A DNA stretch of 64,000 nt from Acidimicrobiales bacterium. Its GTDB lineage: Bacteria > Actinomycetota > Acidimicrobiia > Acidimicrobiales > Iamiaceae. Shown here one piece after another: positions 1 through 8,607 of this stretch (position 1 is its first letter; each line of letters starts with the position of its first letter). Position numbers and translations under genes: made by a program. The notes beneath the pieces are model-generated. The model was not told the origin of the DNA, made no database searches, and worked only from the letters and a program-made list of their open reading frames with translations. The stretch covers positions 93,321 to 157,320 of the forward strand of contig JAUJNP010000005.1 of the NCBI GenBank assembly GCA_030448105.1, given 5' to 3'.

Positions 1-681
1 CGCCTTGCGCTCGATCAGCTCGAGCACCCGCTCGCGGTAGGTGTCCGAGAAGTGCTCCGGAGCGAACTCGGTGGCCAGCGACTCGATGAGCTGGCTGGCC
101 ATGACCAGCTCCTTGTCGGAGACCTGCACACCCTCGACGCCCGAGAACACGCGGATCTCGGCCGGCTCGTTGAGCTCGTCGGCGTAGACCATGGTGGACA
201 GCATGAGCTTGCCGTCGACGGGACGGATGGCGGCCAGGTACTGCTTGGTCCGCATCACGAAGCGGGCGATGCCGACCTTGCCGCTCTCCTCCATGGCCCG
301 CTGGAGCAGCGCGTAGGGCTTCACCGTGGCCTTGTCGGGCGCGACGAGGTAGGCGGCGTCGTAGAACACCGGGTCTATGTCGGACAGGTCGACGAACTCC
401 TCGATGTCGACCGTGCGCGACGCCTCCGGATCGAGGCTGGCCAGCTCGTCCTCGGTGACGATCACGTACTGGCCCGAGGTGAGCTGGTAGCCCTTGGCCA
501 GCGCCTCCGGCGGCACCTCACTGCCGTCTGACTCCGACACCCGCTTCTGCTTGATGCGTGCGTTGGACCGCGTGTCGATCTGGTTGAAGTGCACGCTCTT
601 GCGGGAGACGGCGTTGTAGAGCTTGATGGGGATGTTGACCAGCCCGAAGCTGATCGACCCGCTCCAGATGGCCCGAGGCAT
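1..681 (-). CDS. ku: Ku protein, non-homologous end joining (C-terminus beyond left edge)
   Basis: Bacterial Ku binds double-strand DNA ends as a homodimer and recruits the LigD ligase. The minus-strand reading from the ATG at 681 is open to the left edge (227 codons seen) and starts MPRAIWSGSISFGLVNIPIK, the hallmark opening of bacterial Ku. It continues with a KSVHFNQID-like segment and the core beta-barrel region (TKQYLAAIRP, MVYADELNEP). The usual length is about 270-300 aa, so only the C-terminal tail is missing. The gene follows the membrane-protein gene on the same strand after about 180 bp containing a strong hairpin, so it probably has its own promoter. Family identity is clear from sequence; the function is family knowledge. 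Confidence 0.95.
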   Translation of the reverse strand, partial: MPRAIWSGSISFGLVNIPIKLYNAVSRKSVHFNQIDTRSNARIKQKRVSESDGSEVPPEALAKGYQLTSGQYVIVTEDELASLDPEASRTVDIEEFVDLSDIDPVFYDAAYLVAPDKATVKPYALLQRAMEESGKVGIARFVMRTKQYLAAIRPVDGKLMLSTMVYADELNEPAEIRVFSGVEGVQVSDKELVMASQLIESLATEFAPEHFSDTYRERVLELIERKA

Positions 682-744
682 GCCCAACAGTCTGCCCTGA
701 ACCACCACTCCCTGAACAGTGGCAACACCAGCCACATCACATTC

Positions 745-763
745 GGCCCGCCTCCGGCGGGCC
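745..763. terminator. Strong GC hairpin between the membrane-protein gene and ku
   Basis: A perfect 8-bp stem (GGCCCGCC / GGCGGGCC) with a 3-nt TCC loop lies downstream of the gene ending at 864 and upstream of ku. There is no clear U tract on either strand. It may be a terminator for the upstream gene. About 40 bp further on, GC-rich DNA around 797-820 can fold as well. Confidence 0.4.
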
Positions 764-863
764 CCGCTTCGCGGATCCGGCTCACATCAGCACCGCTGCT
801 CCGCCTGGCGGACTGCGCAGCGTCACCACCCGGAGGGCCGCGCCTCGCAACACCAGCCACGCG

Positions 864-1763
864 TCAGGCCAGCACCGCGCGGGCGACGAGGTCGGTGCCG
901 AAGGCGGTGAGGATGGCCAGGTAGAGCAGGCCGGTGGCGGCCATGACCGCCGAGTACGCCCGCTCCGCCAGCGCCAGCCGCGTCACCACCACCAGCCCGA
1001 TGGTGGTGACGGCGCAGGCCACCCACATCCATCCGAGCACACCGCCGTAGCCGTCGTCGATGGCGCCGCTCAGCACCGAGCCCATGCCCGTGGGCAGGAG
1101 CAGGGCGGCCACCTCGAGGGGCCAGAGGAGGGCGGTCCAGCGCACCAGCTCGAGCAGGGGGCCCCGGGCCAGACCGGGCTGCACGAGGTACCAGTGGCCC
1201 AGCAGCATGGCGTCGGACACGCTGCCGAGGAAGGCGGCGCCGACCACGGTGCGCAGCACCGCCAGCCAGGCTGGATCACCGGCGGCGATCCCGGCCGCCA
1301 CCAGGCCCACCAGGCCGGCGGCCGGCGCCAGCAGGTCGAGCGCCGGGGGGAACTCGGGCACCGAGGGGTCGGGGCCGTCGGCGTCCCGGTCGATGCCGGT
1401 CATGGCCGTCACCCGGGTGCGGCGACGGTCGATCCGCTCCCGCTCGCCGGCCACGCCCGCTCGGCGCCGCGCCACCGACACCGCCAGCGCCGCCACCGCC
1501 CCCAGCACCACCGCGACACCGGCGGCGTCACGGATCGCCAGCGCCCCGGAGTCGCCCCCGCCGCCGGCCCGTCCGGCCACCACGGCGCCGGCGGCCATGG
1601 CCAGGTAGACGCCCCGCAGCAGCCACCCGTAGCCCACGCCGACCTCACGCCGACGGGTGGTGACCCAGAGGAAGGCCAGGCCCCCCACCGCCCACTGCAG
1701 CAGGAAGGAGGCGGCGTCGAGGCGGATCACCGCGGCGAACCTACCGGGAGGCCGCTCCTGCAC
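864..1763 (-). CDS. Multi-pass membrane protein of unknown function
   Basis: This 299-aa protein is strongly hydrophobic, with about eight likely membrane segments: N-terminal ones around residues 15-80, then a polar basic loop (about 95-135), then several more to the C-terminus. A conserved-looking motif, LLGHWYLVQPGL, sits at about residues 185-196 after an acidic/serine turn (SVSDAM). I do not recognise a named family. Histidine and tryptophan within a helix could bind a cofactor, but that is speculation. The start is an ATG; the first residues (MQERPPGRF) look cytoplasmic. It is followed by ku on the same strand. Confidence 0.7.
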   Translation of the reverse strand: MQERPPGRFAAVIRLDAASFLLQWAVGGLAFLWVTTRRREVGVGYGWLLRGVYLAMAAGAVVAGRAGGGGDSGALAIRDAAGVAVVLGAVAALAVSVARRRAGVAGERERIDRRRTRVTAMTGIDRDADGPDPSVPEFPPALDLLAPAAGLVGLVAAGIAAGDPAWLAVLRTVVGAAFLGSVSDAMLLGHWYLVQPGLARGPLLELVRWTALLWPLEVAALLLPTGMGSVLSGAIDDGYGGVLGWMWVACAVTTIGLVVVTRLALAERAYSAVMAATGLLYLAILTAFGTDLVARAVLA

Positions 1764-1855
1764 CGGGAGCCCGCCCCGCCAGGCGGGGTTTCGCCCCCGC
1801 CCCCCTGGGGAACGAAGTCACGACATCCCGCAGCCCCTACGCCGTCCCCGCGCGG

Positions 1856-2272
1856 GTGGACGTGGCTTACGTGCAACGGGTGGCCCGCAAGCTGCAGGAG
1901 ATCGCCACATCGGCATACATCACGGTGCGCGACGACAAGGCGGCGCTACCCGCCGCCGCCCGGCGGCTGGGCGCGGTGTACGCGCCGGAGGCGGTCAGCC
2001 CCGTCGCCCAGGACCTGGCCAGCCAGGCGGCCACCGGCTTCCGCAACTTCGAGCCCCTCCCCCAGCTGACTGTGCAGCGTCTGGTGAAGGCGGGTACCCG
2101 CTGCATCGCCGCCACGGCCTCTGCCGGCCCGAAGTTCTCGGCCCTCTACGTCACCCTTGTACGCCTGGACGCGGCGAACGACCCCGGCCACCTGAACCCG
2201 ACACCGTGGGCGCTACGAGGCTTCGCCCTCCAGCAGTCCACCCCCAAGGAGCAGCTGTGCGCACCCGCCTGA
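1856..2272 (+). CDS. Small hypothetical protein
   Basis: This 138-aa soluble protein has a GTG start and is rich in Ala, Val and Arg with two or three predicted helices. I recognise no domain. In-frame codons upstream (from about 1817, reading TSRSPYAVPARV) also look coding, so the true start may be further left at a less usual codon. The 3' end overlaps the next gene by 16 bp, and the ribosome site of that gene (AAGGAG at about 2246) lies inside this one. The two are therefore probably co-transcribed and translationally coupled. Confidence 0.55.
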   Translation: MDVAYVQRVARKLQEIATSAYITVRDDKAALPAAARRLGAVYAPEAVSPVAQDLASQAATGFRNFEPLPQLTVQRLVKAGTRCIAATASAGPKFSALYVTLVRLDAANDPGHLNPTPWALRGFALQQSTPKEQLCAPA

Positions 2273-3075
2273 CCTCGCTCCTCGCCGGGGTCATCGTCAT
2301 GGCCGCCGTGGGCGTTGCCGGCGTGCCATCGGCGGAGGCGGAGGATCCCGGTGGGTGCGTGAGCCCGGGCGGACAGGTCATCACCTGCGGAGGCACGACC
2401 GTCAGCCCCGTCCCCGGGAACGGAGGCCCATCCCAGAACGGCGGGGGCGCTCCGATCGATCCCGCCCTGCTCGATCCGACCATCGGCAGTGGGCCCACCG
2501 GCCCCCTCACCTACACCGTCAACCCGAGCGGCATCCTGCCGGGCCTGCCCCAGGTGGTGGACGGGGTGGTCGACGCGGTCGTGCAGATCATCGCCGGGCT
2601 GCTCGGTTACGAGAGCTGCGCCGGCGCGCCCGCCATCCCTTCGCCCACCGAGGTCGCCCAGAGCTACTTCAACCGCAGCGAGCTGCCGGGCCCGAACGCC
2701 AAGATCGAACCCGGCCGCGGCATCGTGAGCCTGCCCGTCTACCTCCAGAGCGGCGCCCAGATGACGTGGCAGAAGTCGGTGCCCCAGACCCTCTACGGAC
2801 CGCTCACCCTCAAGGGCGAGAGCAAGCTGTCCGTGGACTGGGGCGACGGCACCACCGTCGACCGGGGCCCGTACACCACACCGGGCGCCAGCTACTCCGG
2901 AGGCGGCGGCATCAGCCACCGCTACGCGGACGACGCCCGCTACGACATCACCGTGCGCCAGGTGTGGAGCGTCACCTGGCAGTTCGGTCCGGCCGGCGGG
3001 ACGTTACCGGTCATCGAGATCACCGACTCGGTCGACAACTTCCCGGTGATCGAGCTGCAAGCGGTCACCGACTGA
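2257..3075 (+). CDS. Secreted PKD-like domain protein
   Basis: This 272-aa protein has a GTG start and is preceded by AAGGAG at 8-9 bp spacing. It begins with VRTRLTSLLAGVIVMAAVGV, a signal peptide, with probable cleavage after SAEA (about residue 30). A Gly/Pro-rich spacer follows. The C-terminal part (about 175-272) carries LSVDWGDGTTVDRG and a GGGISHRYADDARYDITV segment, which is the WGDG...H.Y...Y.I.V signature of PKD-type beta-sandwich domains. Two Cys near the mature N-terminus may pair. It is probably an extracellular or wall-associated protein at the edge of the glycan locus; its ligand is unknown. Confidence 0.75.
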   Translation: MRTRLTSLLAGVIVMAAVGVAGVPSAEAEDPGGCVSPGGQVITCGGTTVSPVPGNGGPSQNGGGAPIDPALLDPTIGSGPTGPLTYTVNPSGILPGLPQVVDGVVDAVVQIIAGLLGYESCAGAPAIPSPTEVAQSYFNRSELPGPNAKIEPGRGIVSLPVYLQSGAQMTWQKSVPQTLYGPLTLKGESKLSVDWGDGTTVDRGPYTTPGASYSGGGGISHRYADDARYDITVRQVWSVTWQFGPAGGTLPVIEITDSVDNFPVIELQAVTD

Positions 3076-3099
3076 CACCGACCTCGTAACCTCGCGCCG

Positions 3100-3582
3100 G
3101 TGACCCCGCCCGAGCCCGCACCCACGCGCGCCCGGCGCGTGCTCCTGGTGTGCTCCACCGGCGGGCACCTCACCCAGCTCCACCAGCTGCGTCCCTGGTG
3201 GGAGCAGCACCAGCGCTGGTGGGTCACGTTCGACAAGACCGATGCCCGCCAGCTGCTGGCCGATGAGCAGGTGGTGTACGCCCACCACCCGGTCACCCGC
3301 AACGTCGTGAACCTCGTCCGCAACCTGGTACTGGCGGTGGGCGTGCTGCGCCGCCTGCGCCCGGAGGTGATCGTCTCGGACGGCGCCGGGGTGGCGGTGC
3401 CGTTCTTCGTGCTGGCCCGGCTGTTCGGGGTGCGCACGGTTTATCTGGAGGTCTATGACCGCATCGACTCCCGGCCCCTCACCAGCCGGATGGTGGCGCC
3501 CTTCACCGACCTGTTCGTCGTGCAGTGGCCCGAGCAACGCCGCCTCTACCCGGGCAGCACGCTCCTCGGCCCGCTGCTGTGA
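3100..3582 (+). CDS. Alg14-like membrane subunit of a split glycosyltransferase
   Basis: This 160-aa protein (GTG start) carries LLVCSTGGHLTQL at about residues 16-28 and a later VIVSDGAGVAVPFFVLARL segment. These are the N-terminal Rossmann-half features of Alg14/EpsE/PssD proteins. The half-protein anchors at the membrane and pairs with an Alg13-like catalytic half to transfer a sugar to a lipid-linked precursor. The C-terminal VQWPEQRRLYPGSTLLGPLL is typical of the family. The next gene starts inside its stop codon (GTGA overlap at 3579-3582) and encodes the matching partner. Confidence 0.88.
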   Translation: MTPPEPAPTRARRVLLVCSTGGHLTQLHQLRPWWEQHQRWWVTFDKTDARQLLADEQVVYAHHPVTRNVVNLVRNLVLAVGVLRRLRPEVIVSDGAGVAVPFFVLARLFGVRTVYLEVYDRIDSRPLTSRMVAPFTDLFVVQWPEQRRLYPGSTLLGPLL

Positions 3583-4112
3583 GCGAGCCCGACGGGCGAG
3601 CGCCCGGGGCGCCGGTCCAGGTCGTCCTCAGCGTGGGCACGGACCACCACCGCTTCGATCGCGCCGTCGACTGGGTGGACCACTGGGTAGCGGCCCACGC
3701 CGACCGGGCGCGGTGCACCGCCCAGGTGGGCACGTCCAAGCCGTCGGTCACCGGAAGCTCGGTCGAGCTCATGGCGCCGGCCGAACTCCAGCGGGCAATG
3801 GCGTCGGCCGACGCCGTGGTCTGCCACGCCGGCCCGGGCACGGTGATGGACGCCCGGCGGGCCGGCCGGGAACCGATTGTGGTGCCCCGATCCGCCCGCC
3901 TGGGCGAGCACGTGGACGACCACCAGGAGCGCTTCGCCCGCTGGATGGCCGAGCGGGGCCGCCTTCTCGTCGCCACCACCGAGGAGGAGCTGCACCGGCT
4001 GCTCGACCGGGTCCTCACCGAGCCCGGCGCCTACCTGCGCCCGGCCGACTCCGACGATGTGCGCCGGGTGGCCGAGCGCTTCGGGCAGTTGGTCGAAGGC
4101 CTGTTGGAGTGA
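3579..4112 (+). CDS. Alg13-like catalytic subunit of a split glycosyltransferase
   Basis: This 177-aa protein corresponds to the C-terminal half of GT28 enzymes (Alg13, PssE, EpsF). It opens with a VVLSVGTDHHRFDR-type strand. The nucleotide-sugar binding region is CHAGPGTVMDARRAGREPIV at about 85-105, followed by VPRSARLGEHVDDHQ. The GTG start overlaps the stop of the Alg14-like gene by four bases, so the two halves are made together. They probably add an early sugar to the undecaprenyl-linked repeat unit. The donor sugar cannot be told from sequence. Confidence 0.88.
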   Translation: MSEPDGRAPGAPVQVVLSVGTDHHRFDRAVDWVDHWVAAHADRARCTAQVGTSKPSVTGSSVELMAPAELQRAMASADAVVCHAGPGTVMDARRAGREPIVVPRSARLGEHVDDHQERFARWMAERGRLLVATTEEELHRLLDRVLTEPGAYLRPADSDDVRRVAERFGQLVEGLLE

Positions 4113-4170
4113 CCTCGACGTGCCGATGGGGAACCGCACACTCCGGACATGTCCGACCAGAGGCCACACC

Positions 4171-5109
4171 ATGATCACCGTTCTCTACGTGGGCGGCTGC
4201 GGCCGCAGCGGCAGCACGCTGCTCGACCGCATGCTCGGCGCCATCCCCGGCACCGTCGCCGTGGGAGAGCTCGTCCACCTGATCCAGCGGGGGCTGATCG
4301 AGAACGAGGCGTGCGGGTGCGGGGAGCCGTTCCGGTCATGCTCGTTCTGGGCGCCGGTGATCGAGCGGGCGCTGGGCCCGGCCACCGGGGCGACCGACGC
4401 CCGCGAGCTGCGGGCCCTCCAGGCCCGGGTCGACCGCAACCGCCACGTCCCCCGCCTCCTCGCTCCGGGCGTGGCCCCCTCGGCTCGAGCCGACCTTGTG
4501 CGCTACACGGGCGTGCTCGGCGACCTCTACCGCTCGATCGCCGCCGAGGCCGGCGCCCAGGTGGTGGTGGACTCCTCCAAGCACGCGTCCACCGCCTTCC
4601 TGCTGCGCCGGGTCCCGGGCATCGACCTGCGGGTGGTGCACCTGGTGCGTGACAGTCGGGGTACGGCCTACTCGTGGACCAAGGCGGTGGCCCGCCCTGA
4701 GGCGGCGACCGGCCGCACGATGATGCCCCAGCTCCCGCCCAGCCGGGCGGCCGGCCGATGGCTGGGTTACAACCTCATGTTCGAGGTCCTCGACGCCCTG
4801 TCGACGGTGCCCACCACCCGGGTCAACTACGAGAACCTCGTGCGCGAGCCCCGCCGCCAGCTCAACCGCATCATCGACGGCGCCGGCCTCGACCTGGACC
4901 GGTCCTTCGCCTTCCTCGGCGAAGGGTGGGTGGAGCTCGAGCGGGGACACTCGGTGTCCGGTAATCCGATGCGCTTCAGCTCTGGCCGCCTCGACCTGCA
5001 GGTGGACACCGCCTGGCGCCAGCAGATGCCAGCGCGCGATCGCCGCGTGGTGACCACCCTCACCGCCCCACTGCTGGCGGCCTACGGGTACATGGGACGG
5101 CGCCGATGA
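4171..5109 (+). CDS. Sulfotransferase family protein (first of three)
   Basis: This 312-aa protein begins with MITVLYVGGCGRSGSTLLDR, the 5'-phosphosulfate (PAPS) loop of sulfotransferases. A second conserved element, VVHLVRDSRGTAYSW at about residues 153-167, is the 3'-phosphate-binding RD..G..S motif. The N-terminal quarter carries a Cys cluster (ACGCGEPFRSCSFW) frequent in this actinobacterial subgroup. The enzyme would transfer sulfate from PAPS to a glycan or other acceptor. Its stop overlaps the start of the glycosyltransferase gene by four bases, which ties it to polysaccharide synthesis. Confidence 0.88.
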   Translation: MITVLYVGGCGRSGSTLLDRMLGAIPGTVAVGELVHLIQRGLIENEACGCGEPFRSCSFWAPVIERALGPATGATDARELRALQARVDRNRHVPRLLAPGVAPSARADLVRYTGVLGDLYRSIAAEAGAQVVVDSSKHASTAFLLRRVPGIDLRVVHLVRDSRGTAYSWTKAVARPEAATGRTMMPQLPPSRAAGRWLGYNLMFEVLDALSTVPTTRVNYENLVREPRRQLNRIIDGAGLDLDRSFAFLGEGWVELERGHSVSGNPMRFSSGRLDLQVDTAWRQQMPARDRRVVTTLTAPLLAAYGYMGRRR

Positions 5110-6038
5110 AGGGAGCGCCGGCGCCGTCGCCTTCGGTCAGCGTGGTCGTCGCCACCCGCGACCGTCCCGAGCTGTTGCGCCGGGCGCTGGCGTCGATCCT
5201 TGCCTCCCGATGGAAGGGCGGCCTCGAGGTGGTGGTGGTCTTCGACCAGAGCGATCCCGACCCGGCGATCGCCTCGGGGCCGATCAGGGTCATCGCCAAC
5301 CACCGCTCCCCCGGGCTGGCCGGCGCCCGCAACAGCGGGATCCTCGCCGCCACCGGCGAGCTGGTGGCGTTCTGCGACGACGACGACACCTGGCTCCCCT
5401 CCAAGTTGGAGCAGCAGGTGCCCGCCCTCCTGGCCGAAGCCGGCGCCGAGCTGGCCACCACCGGCATCTTCGTGCGGGTGTCCGGCGGCGACGGCCCGGC
5501 CCGCAGCACCCCCCGGGTGTTCGCCGGTGAGCGCATCACGTTGGAAGACCTGGTGAGGTCGCGGCTCATGGAAGCCCACCCCTCCACGTTCCTCCTGCGC
5601 CGGGCGGCGCTGCTCGACGGGCTGGGCCTGGTGGACGAGGAGCTGCCAGGCAGCTACGCCGAGGACTACGACCTGCTGCTCCGAGCCGCCCGCCGCCACC
5701 CGGTGGTGGCGGTGCCCGCCCCCCTCAGCGTGGTGCACTGGCACCCGTCGTCGTACTTCTTCGAGCGGTGGCGGACCATGGACCACGCCCTGGAGCACAT
5801 GTTGGCCAAGCACCCCGAGTTCGCCGGCGACCCGGTCGGCCTGTCGCGCATCGAGGGCCAGCAGGCGCTGGCCCGGGCCGGCACCGGCGACCGCGCCGGA
5901 GCCCGCGCCAAGGCGTGGAGCGCGCTGCGCCACCACTGGCGCCAGCCCCGCGCCTACCTGGGCCTGGCCGCTTCGACCGGCGTGCTGGGGCCCGAGACCG
6001 TGCTGAAGCTGGCCCAGCTCCGGGGCCGGGGCTTCTAG
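5106..6038 (+). CDS. Family 2 glycosyltransferase
   Basis: This 310-aa protein has a GT-A fold. It opens with SVSVVVATRDRPELLRRAL (residues about 10-28), then SPGLAGARNSGILAATGELV, then an FCDDDDTW metal/nucleotide motif at about 94-101. A later ELPGSYAEDYDLLLRAA carries the probable ED acceptor-side residues. It has no membrane segment and probably acts on the inner face of the membrane on a lipid-linked sugar. ATGA overlap with the preceding gene and TAGTG overlap with the following one place it in the middle of a tight operon. Confidence 0.92.
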   Translation: MKGAPAPSPSVSVVVATRDRPELLRRALASILASRWKGGLEVVVVFDQSDPDPAIASGPIRVIANHRSPGLAGARNSGILAATGELVAFCDDDDTWLPSKLEQQVPALLAEAGAELATTGIFVRVSGGDGPARSTPRVFAGERITLEDLVRSRLMEAHPSTFLLRRAALLDGLGLVDEELPGSYAEDYDLLLRAARRHPVVAVPAPLSVVHWHPSSYFFERWRTMDHALEHMLAKHPEFAGDPVGLSRIEGQQALARAGTGDRAGARAKAWSALRHHWRQPRAYLGLAASTGVLGPETVLKLAQLRGRGF

Positions 6039-7402
6039 TGCCCAACCTCCGGGCGACCGCACCCGGGCCGGACCACAGGCTCGAACGGCGGCAGGGCCGG
6101 CGGCGCCTGCGTCCGGGCTGGTCGCTCGACCTGCTGTTCTTCGGTTTCCCGGTGTTCTGGGTCCTGGGTCTGCACTCCTTCGCCTGGCAGCTCTGCGCCG
6201 TCCCCCTCGTAGGCCGCTTGATCCTCGATCGTCGCCTGCGCGCCCCCCGGGGAACGGGCGTGTGGTTCGTGTTCCTTGCCTGGAACCTGCTCAGCCTCGC
6301 CCAGCTCCAGCGCTCCAGCCAACTGATCGGCTTCGGGTACCGGTTCTCGCTGTACCTGTCGGCCACCGTGATGTTCCTCTTCGTCTACAACGCTCCTCGG
6401 GCCGTGCTGCCTCTGCGGCGGGTGTACTCGTGGTGCGCCGCCCTCTGGGTCGCCACCGTGGCCGGAGGGTGGCTGGGCGTGGTGCTCCCCAGCGGAGGCT
6501 TCACCAGCGCTCTCGAGCGGGTGCTGCCCACCCGCCTGGCCACCGATCCCTTCGTGCAGGACCTCGTGCACCCCTCCTTCTCCCAGGTGCAGCAGTTCCT
6601 CGGCTACCCCCTGGGCCGCCCCCAGGCGCCGTTCGCCTACACCAACCACTGGGGTGCTGCCTTCGCCATCCTCACCGCCGTGGTGCTGCTCGGCTGGACC
6701 CAGCTCAACGGCAGGCGGTACCAGCTCGCCCCCCCGCTGCTGCTCACTGCTTCGCTCGTGCCGGCCATCGTGTCCTTGAACCGGGGGATGTTCCTGAGCC
6801 TGGCCGTCGCCCTCGTCTACGCCTCGGCGCGGTCAGGGCGGGTGGGGGCCAACGCCCGCCGGGCTCTGCTGGCCACCGTCGTGCTCGTCGTGGTGCTCAT
6901 GGCGGCCACGCCGCTGGGGAACCTGGCCCAGGAGCGCGAGCAGAACCAGCACAGCAACACCGGCCGGGCCACCCTCTACGAACAAGCCTTGAGCTACACG
7001 GAGCGGTCGCCGTTCCTCGGGTTCGGCGCGCCCCAGGAGGTGGAGGGCGACAAGCTCCTGCCCCCGGTGGGCACCCAGGGTCAGTTCTGGCTGGTGATGG
7101 TGTCGCACGGCTTCGTCGGCCTCGTCTTCTACGTGGGCTTCCTGATCGTGCTGCTCCGGAGCACCCGACGGCTTCCGCCCGCCACCTCGGTGGCGCACCT
7201 GCTGGTGGTGATCGTGCTGGTGCAGATGTTCGTGTACGAGCTGCTCACCGCGCCCCACCACGTCGTGTTCCTCGTGGCGGCGGCCGCCCTCCGCGAGCAG
7301 CACCGCCCCGCCGACGACGAACCAGCCCTCCCCGAAGCGAAGGAGACCTCGGGGCACGTGGTCGGAGCTGGGGGCGATCGGTTGGCGGGGGTGGCGACGT
7401 GA
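6038..7402 (+). CDS. O-antigen ligase-like (Wzy/WaaL) membrane protein
   Basis: This 454-aa protein has a GTG start overlapping the previous TAG. It has about ten to twelve membrane segments and a large periplasmic-type loop (about 155-215, containing LPTRLATDPFVQDLVHPSFS). An RATLYEQALSYTERSPFLGF segment (about 315-335) resembles the R....W..A......P..G.G signature of the O-antigen ligase/polymerase family. Together with the flippase and the Wzz-like gene this suggests the polymerase of a Wzx/Wzy-type pathway. The C-terminus is a polar cytoplasmic tail. Confidence 0.8.
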   Translation: MPNLRATAPGPDHRLERRQGRRRLRPGWSLDLLFFGFPVFWVLGLHSFAWQLCAVPLVGRLILDRRLRAPRGTGVWFVFLAWNLLSLAQLQRSSQLIGFGYRFSLYLSATVMFLFVYNAPRAVLPLRRVYSWCAALWVATVAGGWLGVVLPSGGFTSALERVLPTRLATDPFVQDLVHPSFSQVQQFLGYPLGRPQAPFAYTNHWGAAFAILTAVVLLGWTQLNGRRYQLAPPLLLTASLVPAIVSLNRGMFLSLAVALVYASARSGRVGANARRALLATVVLVVVLMAATPLGNLAQEREQNQHSNTGRATLYEQALSYTERSPFLGFGAPQEVEGDKLLPPVGTQGQFWLVMVSHGFVGLVFYVGFLIVLLRSTRRLPPATSVAHLLVVIVLVQMFVYELLTAPHHVVFLVAAAALREQHRPADDEPALPEAKETSGHVVGAGGDRLAGVAT

Positions 7403-8607
7403 CCGGTGACGGTGGCGGCGACCTGGCCCGGGACGACCGCGCCCTCGCCTGGCTGGCCGCTCTGCTGGGCCCCGATCCGTACGAGCTCGCAGACGGGGCG
7501 GGGCCCGTCGGCCCGGGTGAGCGGTGGGCGGTGCTGCCGTCCGCCGGCCGGCCCCGGGTGCTCGTGCCGCTCGGCGCCCGCCGGGCGGCGGCCGCCGTGC
7601 TCGACCGCGACACCGGCTTCGGTGGCCGCGGTCGCCGCCTGGCCGCCGTCCCGTTCCGGCTCGGTATCACCCCGCCGGGCGTGGGCGGGCGCATGAGGGT
7701 GCCGGCCGGGTGTTCCTTCGCCCGCTGGGCGGCGGAGGTGCTCGACGAGCCCGACCTGCGGGCCGGGGTCACCATCGGCCCGCCCCGGCCCAACCGCAAG
7801 CCGGTGGTGCAACTCGTGCGTCCCGACGGCACCACCGCCGCCTGGGCCAAGGTGGCGTGGAACCCGCTGACCGGCAGCCTCCTCGCCAACGAGACCGCCT
7901 GGCTCGACCGGGTGTGGGCTCGGCCGCCGCCGGGGCTCGAGGCCCCGACGGTGCTGGCCCGGAACGAATGGCAGGACCACGACGTCCTCGTCACCGCCCC
8001 GCTGCCAACCCGCCGGCGCACGGCCCCGCTCCGGCCGACCCGGGCCCTGCTGGAGGCCATCGCCGGCCTCGACGAGGTCGGCACCCATCCCGCCACGTCG
8101 TCGTCGTGGTGGTCGGCCACCCGCCAGCGGGCGGCGGCGGTCACATCGCCCGGCGCCAGGGCCCGCGTGACCGGCGCGCTCGACGGCGTCGGCGGCCAGC
8201 TCGGCGGGGTCGTGTGGCGCTTCGGTGCCTGGCACGGCGACCTCACCGCCTGGAACGCCACCGAGGCCGGCTCGGTCACCCAGGTGTGGGACTGGGAGCG
8301 GGCCGACGGCGACCGGCCCATCGGGTTCGATGCCGCCCACGCCGCCTTCCAGCGCGCCCAGGTCGGTGAGCGGCGAACGGTCACCGCCGCCGCCGACGCC
8401 GCCGAGAGGGAGCTGGAGCACCTCCTCGGCGCCCTCGACGTGGATCCCCGCTCCGCGCGTCCCATGGCCACCGCCTACCTGGTGGAGCGCTGGCTGCGTT
8501 CGGAGGAGGACACCCGTCTCAACAGCACCTCCGCCTCGGGCGAGCTCCATGGGGCCATCCTCGAAGCCATCGTCGCCCGCACCCCGACACCGGGCGGTGG
8601 GCGATGA
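7399..8607 (+). CDS. Aminoglycoside-phosphotransferase-fold protein in the glycan operon
   Basis: This 402-aa protein has a GTG start overlapping the previous TGA by four bases. The C-terminal half carries FGAWHGDLTAWNATEAG (about 275-291), which is the HGDxxxxN catalytic loop of APH-type kinases. It is followed by VWDWERADGDRPIGFD in the position of the metal-binding Asp motif, here W-D-W-E. The N-terminal half is divergent (VVQLVRPDGTTAAWAKVAWN may be the Lys-containing strand). It may phosphorylate a sugar or acceptor of the pathway. The substrate is unknown, and a regulatory pseudokinase role is possible. Confidence 0.7.
   Translation: MTGDGGGDLARDDRALAWLAALLGPDPYELADGAGPVGPGERWAVLPSAGRPRVLVPLGARRAAAAVLDRDTGFGGRGRRLAAVPFRLGITPPGVGGRMRVPAGCSFARWAAEVLDEPDLRAGVTIGPPRPNRKPVVQLVRPDGTTAAWAKVAWNPLTGSLLANETAWLDRVWARPPPGLEAPTVLARNEWQDHDVLVTAPLPTRRRTAPLRPTRALLEAIAGLDEVGTHPATSSSWWSATRQRAAAVTSPGARARVTGALDGVGGQLGGVVWRFGAWHGDLTAWNATEAGSVTQVWDWERADGDRPIGFDAAHAAFQRAQVGERRTVTAAADAAERELEHLLGALDVDPRSARPMATAYLVERWLRSEEDTRLNSTSASGELHGAILEAIVARTPTPGGGR

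Noticed and set aside
1774..1788. CCCCGCC-A-GGCGGGG as a terminator
   Set aside because: The symmetric stem leaves a loop too small or a stem of only five bases, and it lies between divergent genes.
2146..2919. Long minus-strand open frame opposite the PKD-like gene
   Set aside because: High G+C suppresses stop codons in all frames; the product has no recognisable domain and codon pattern fits the plus-strand gene.
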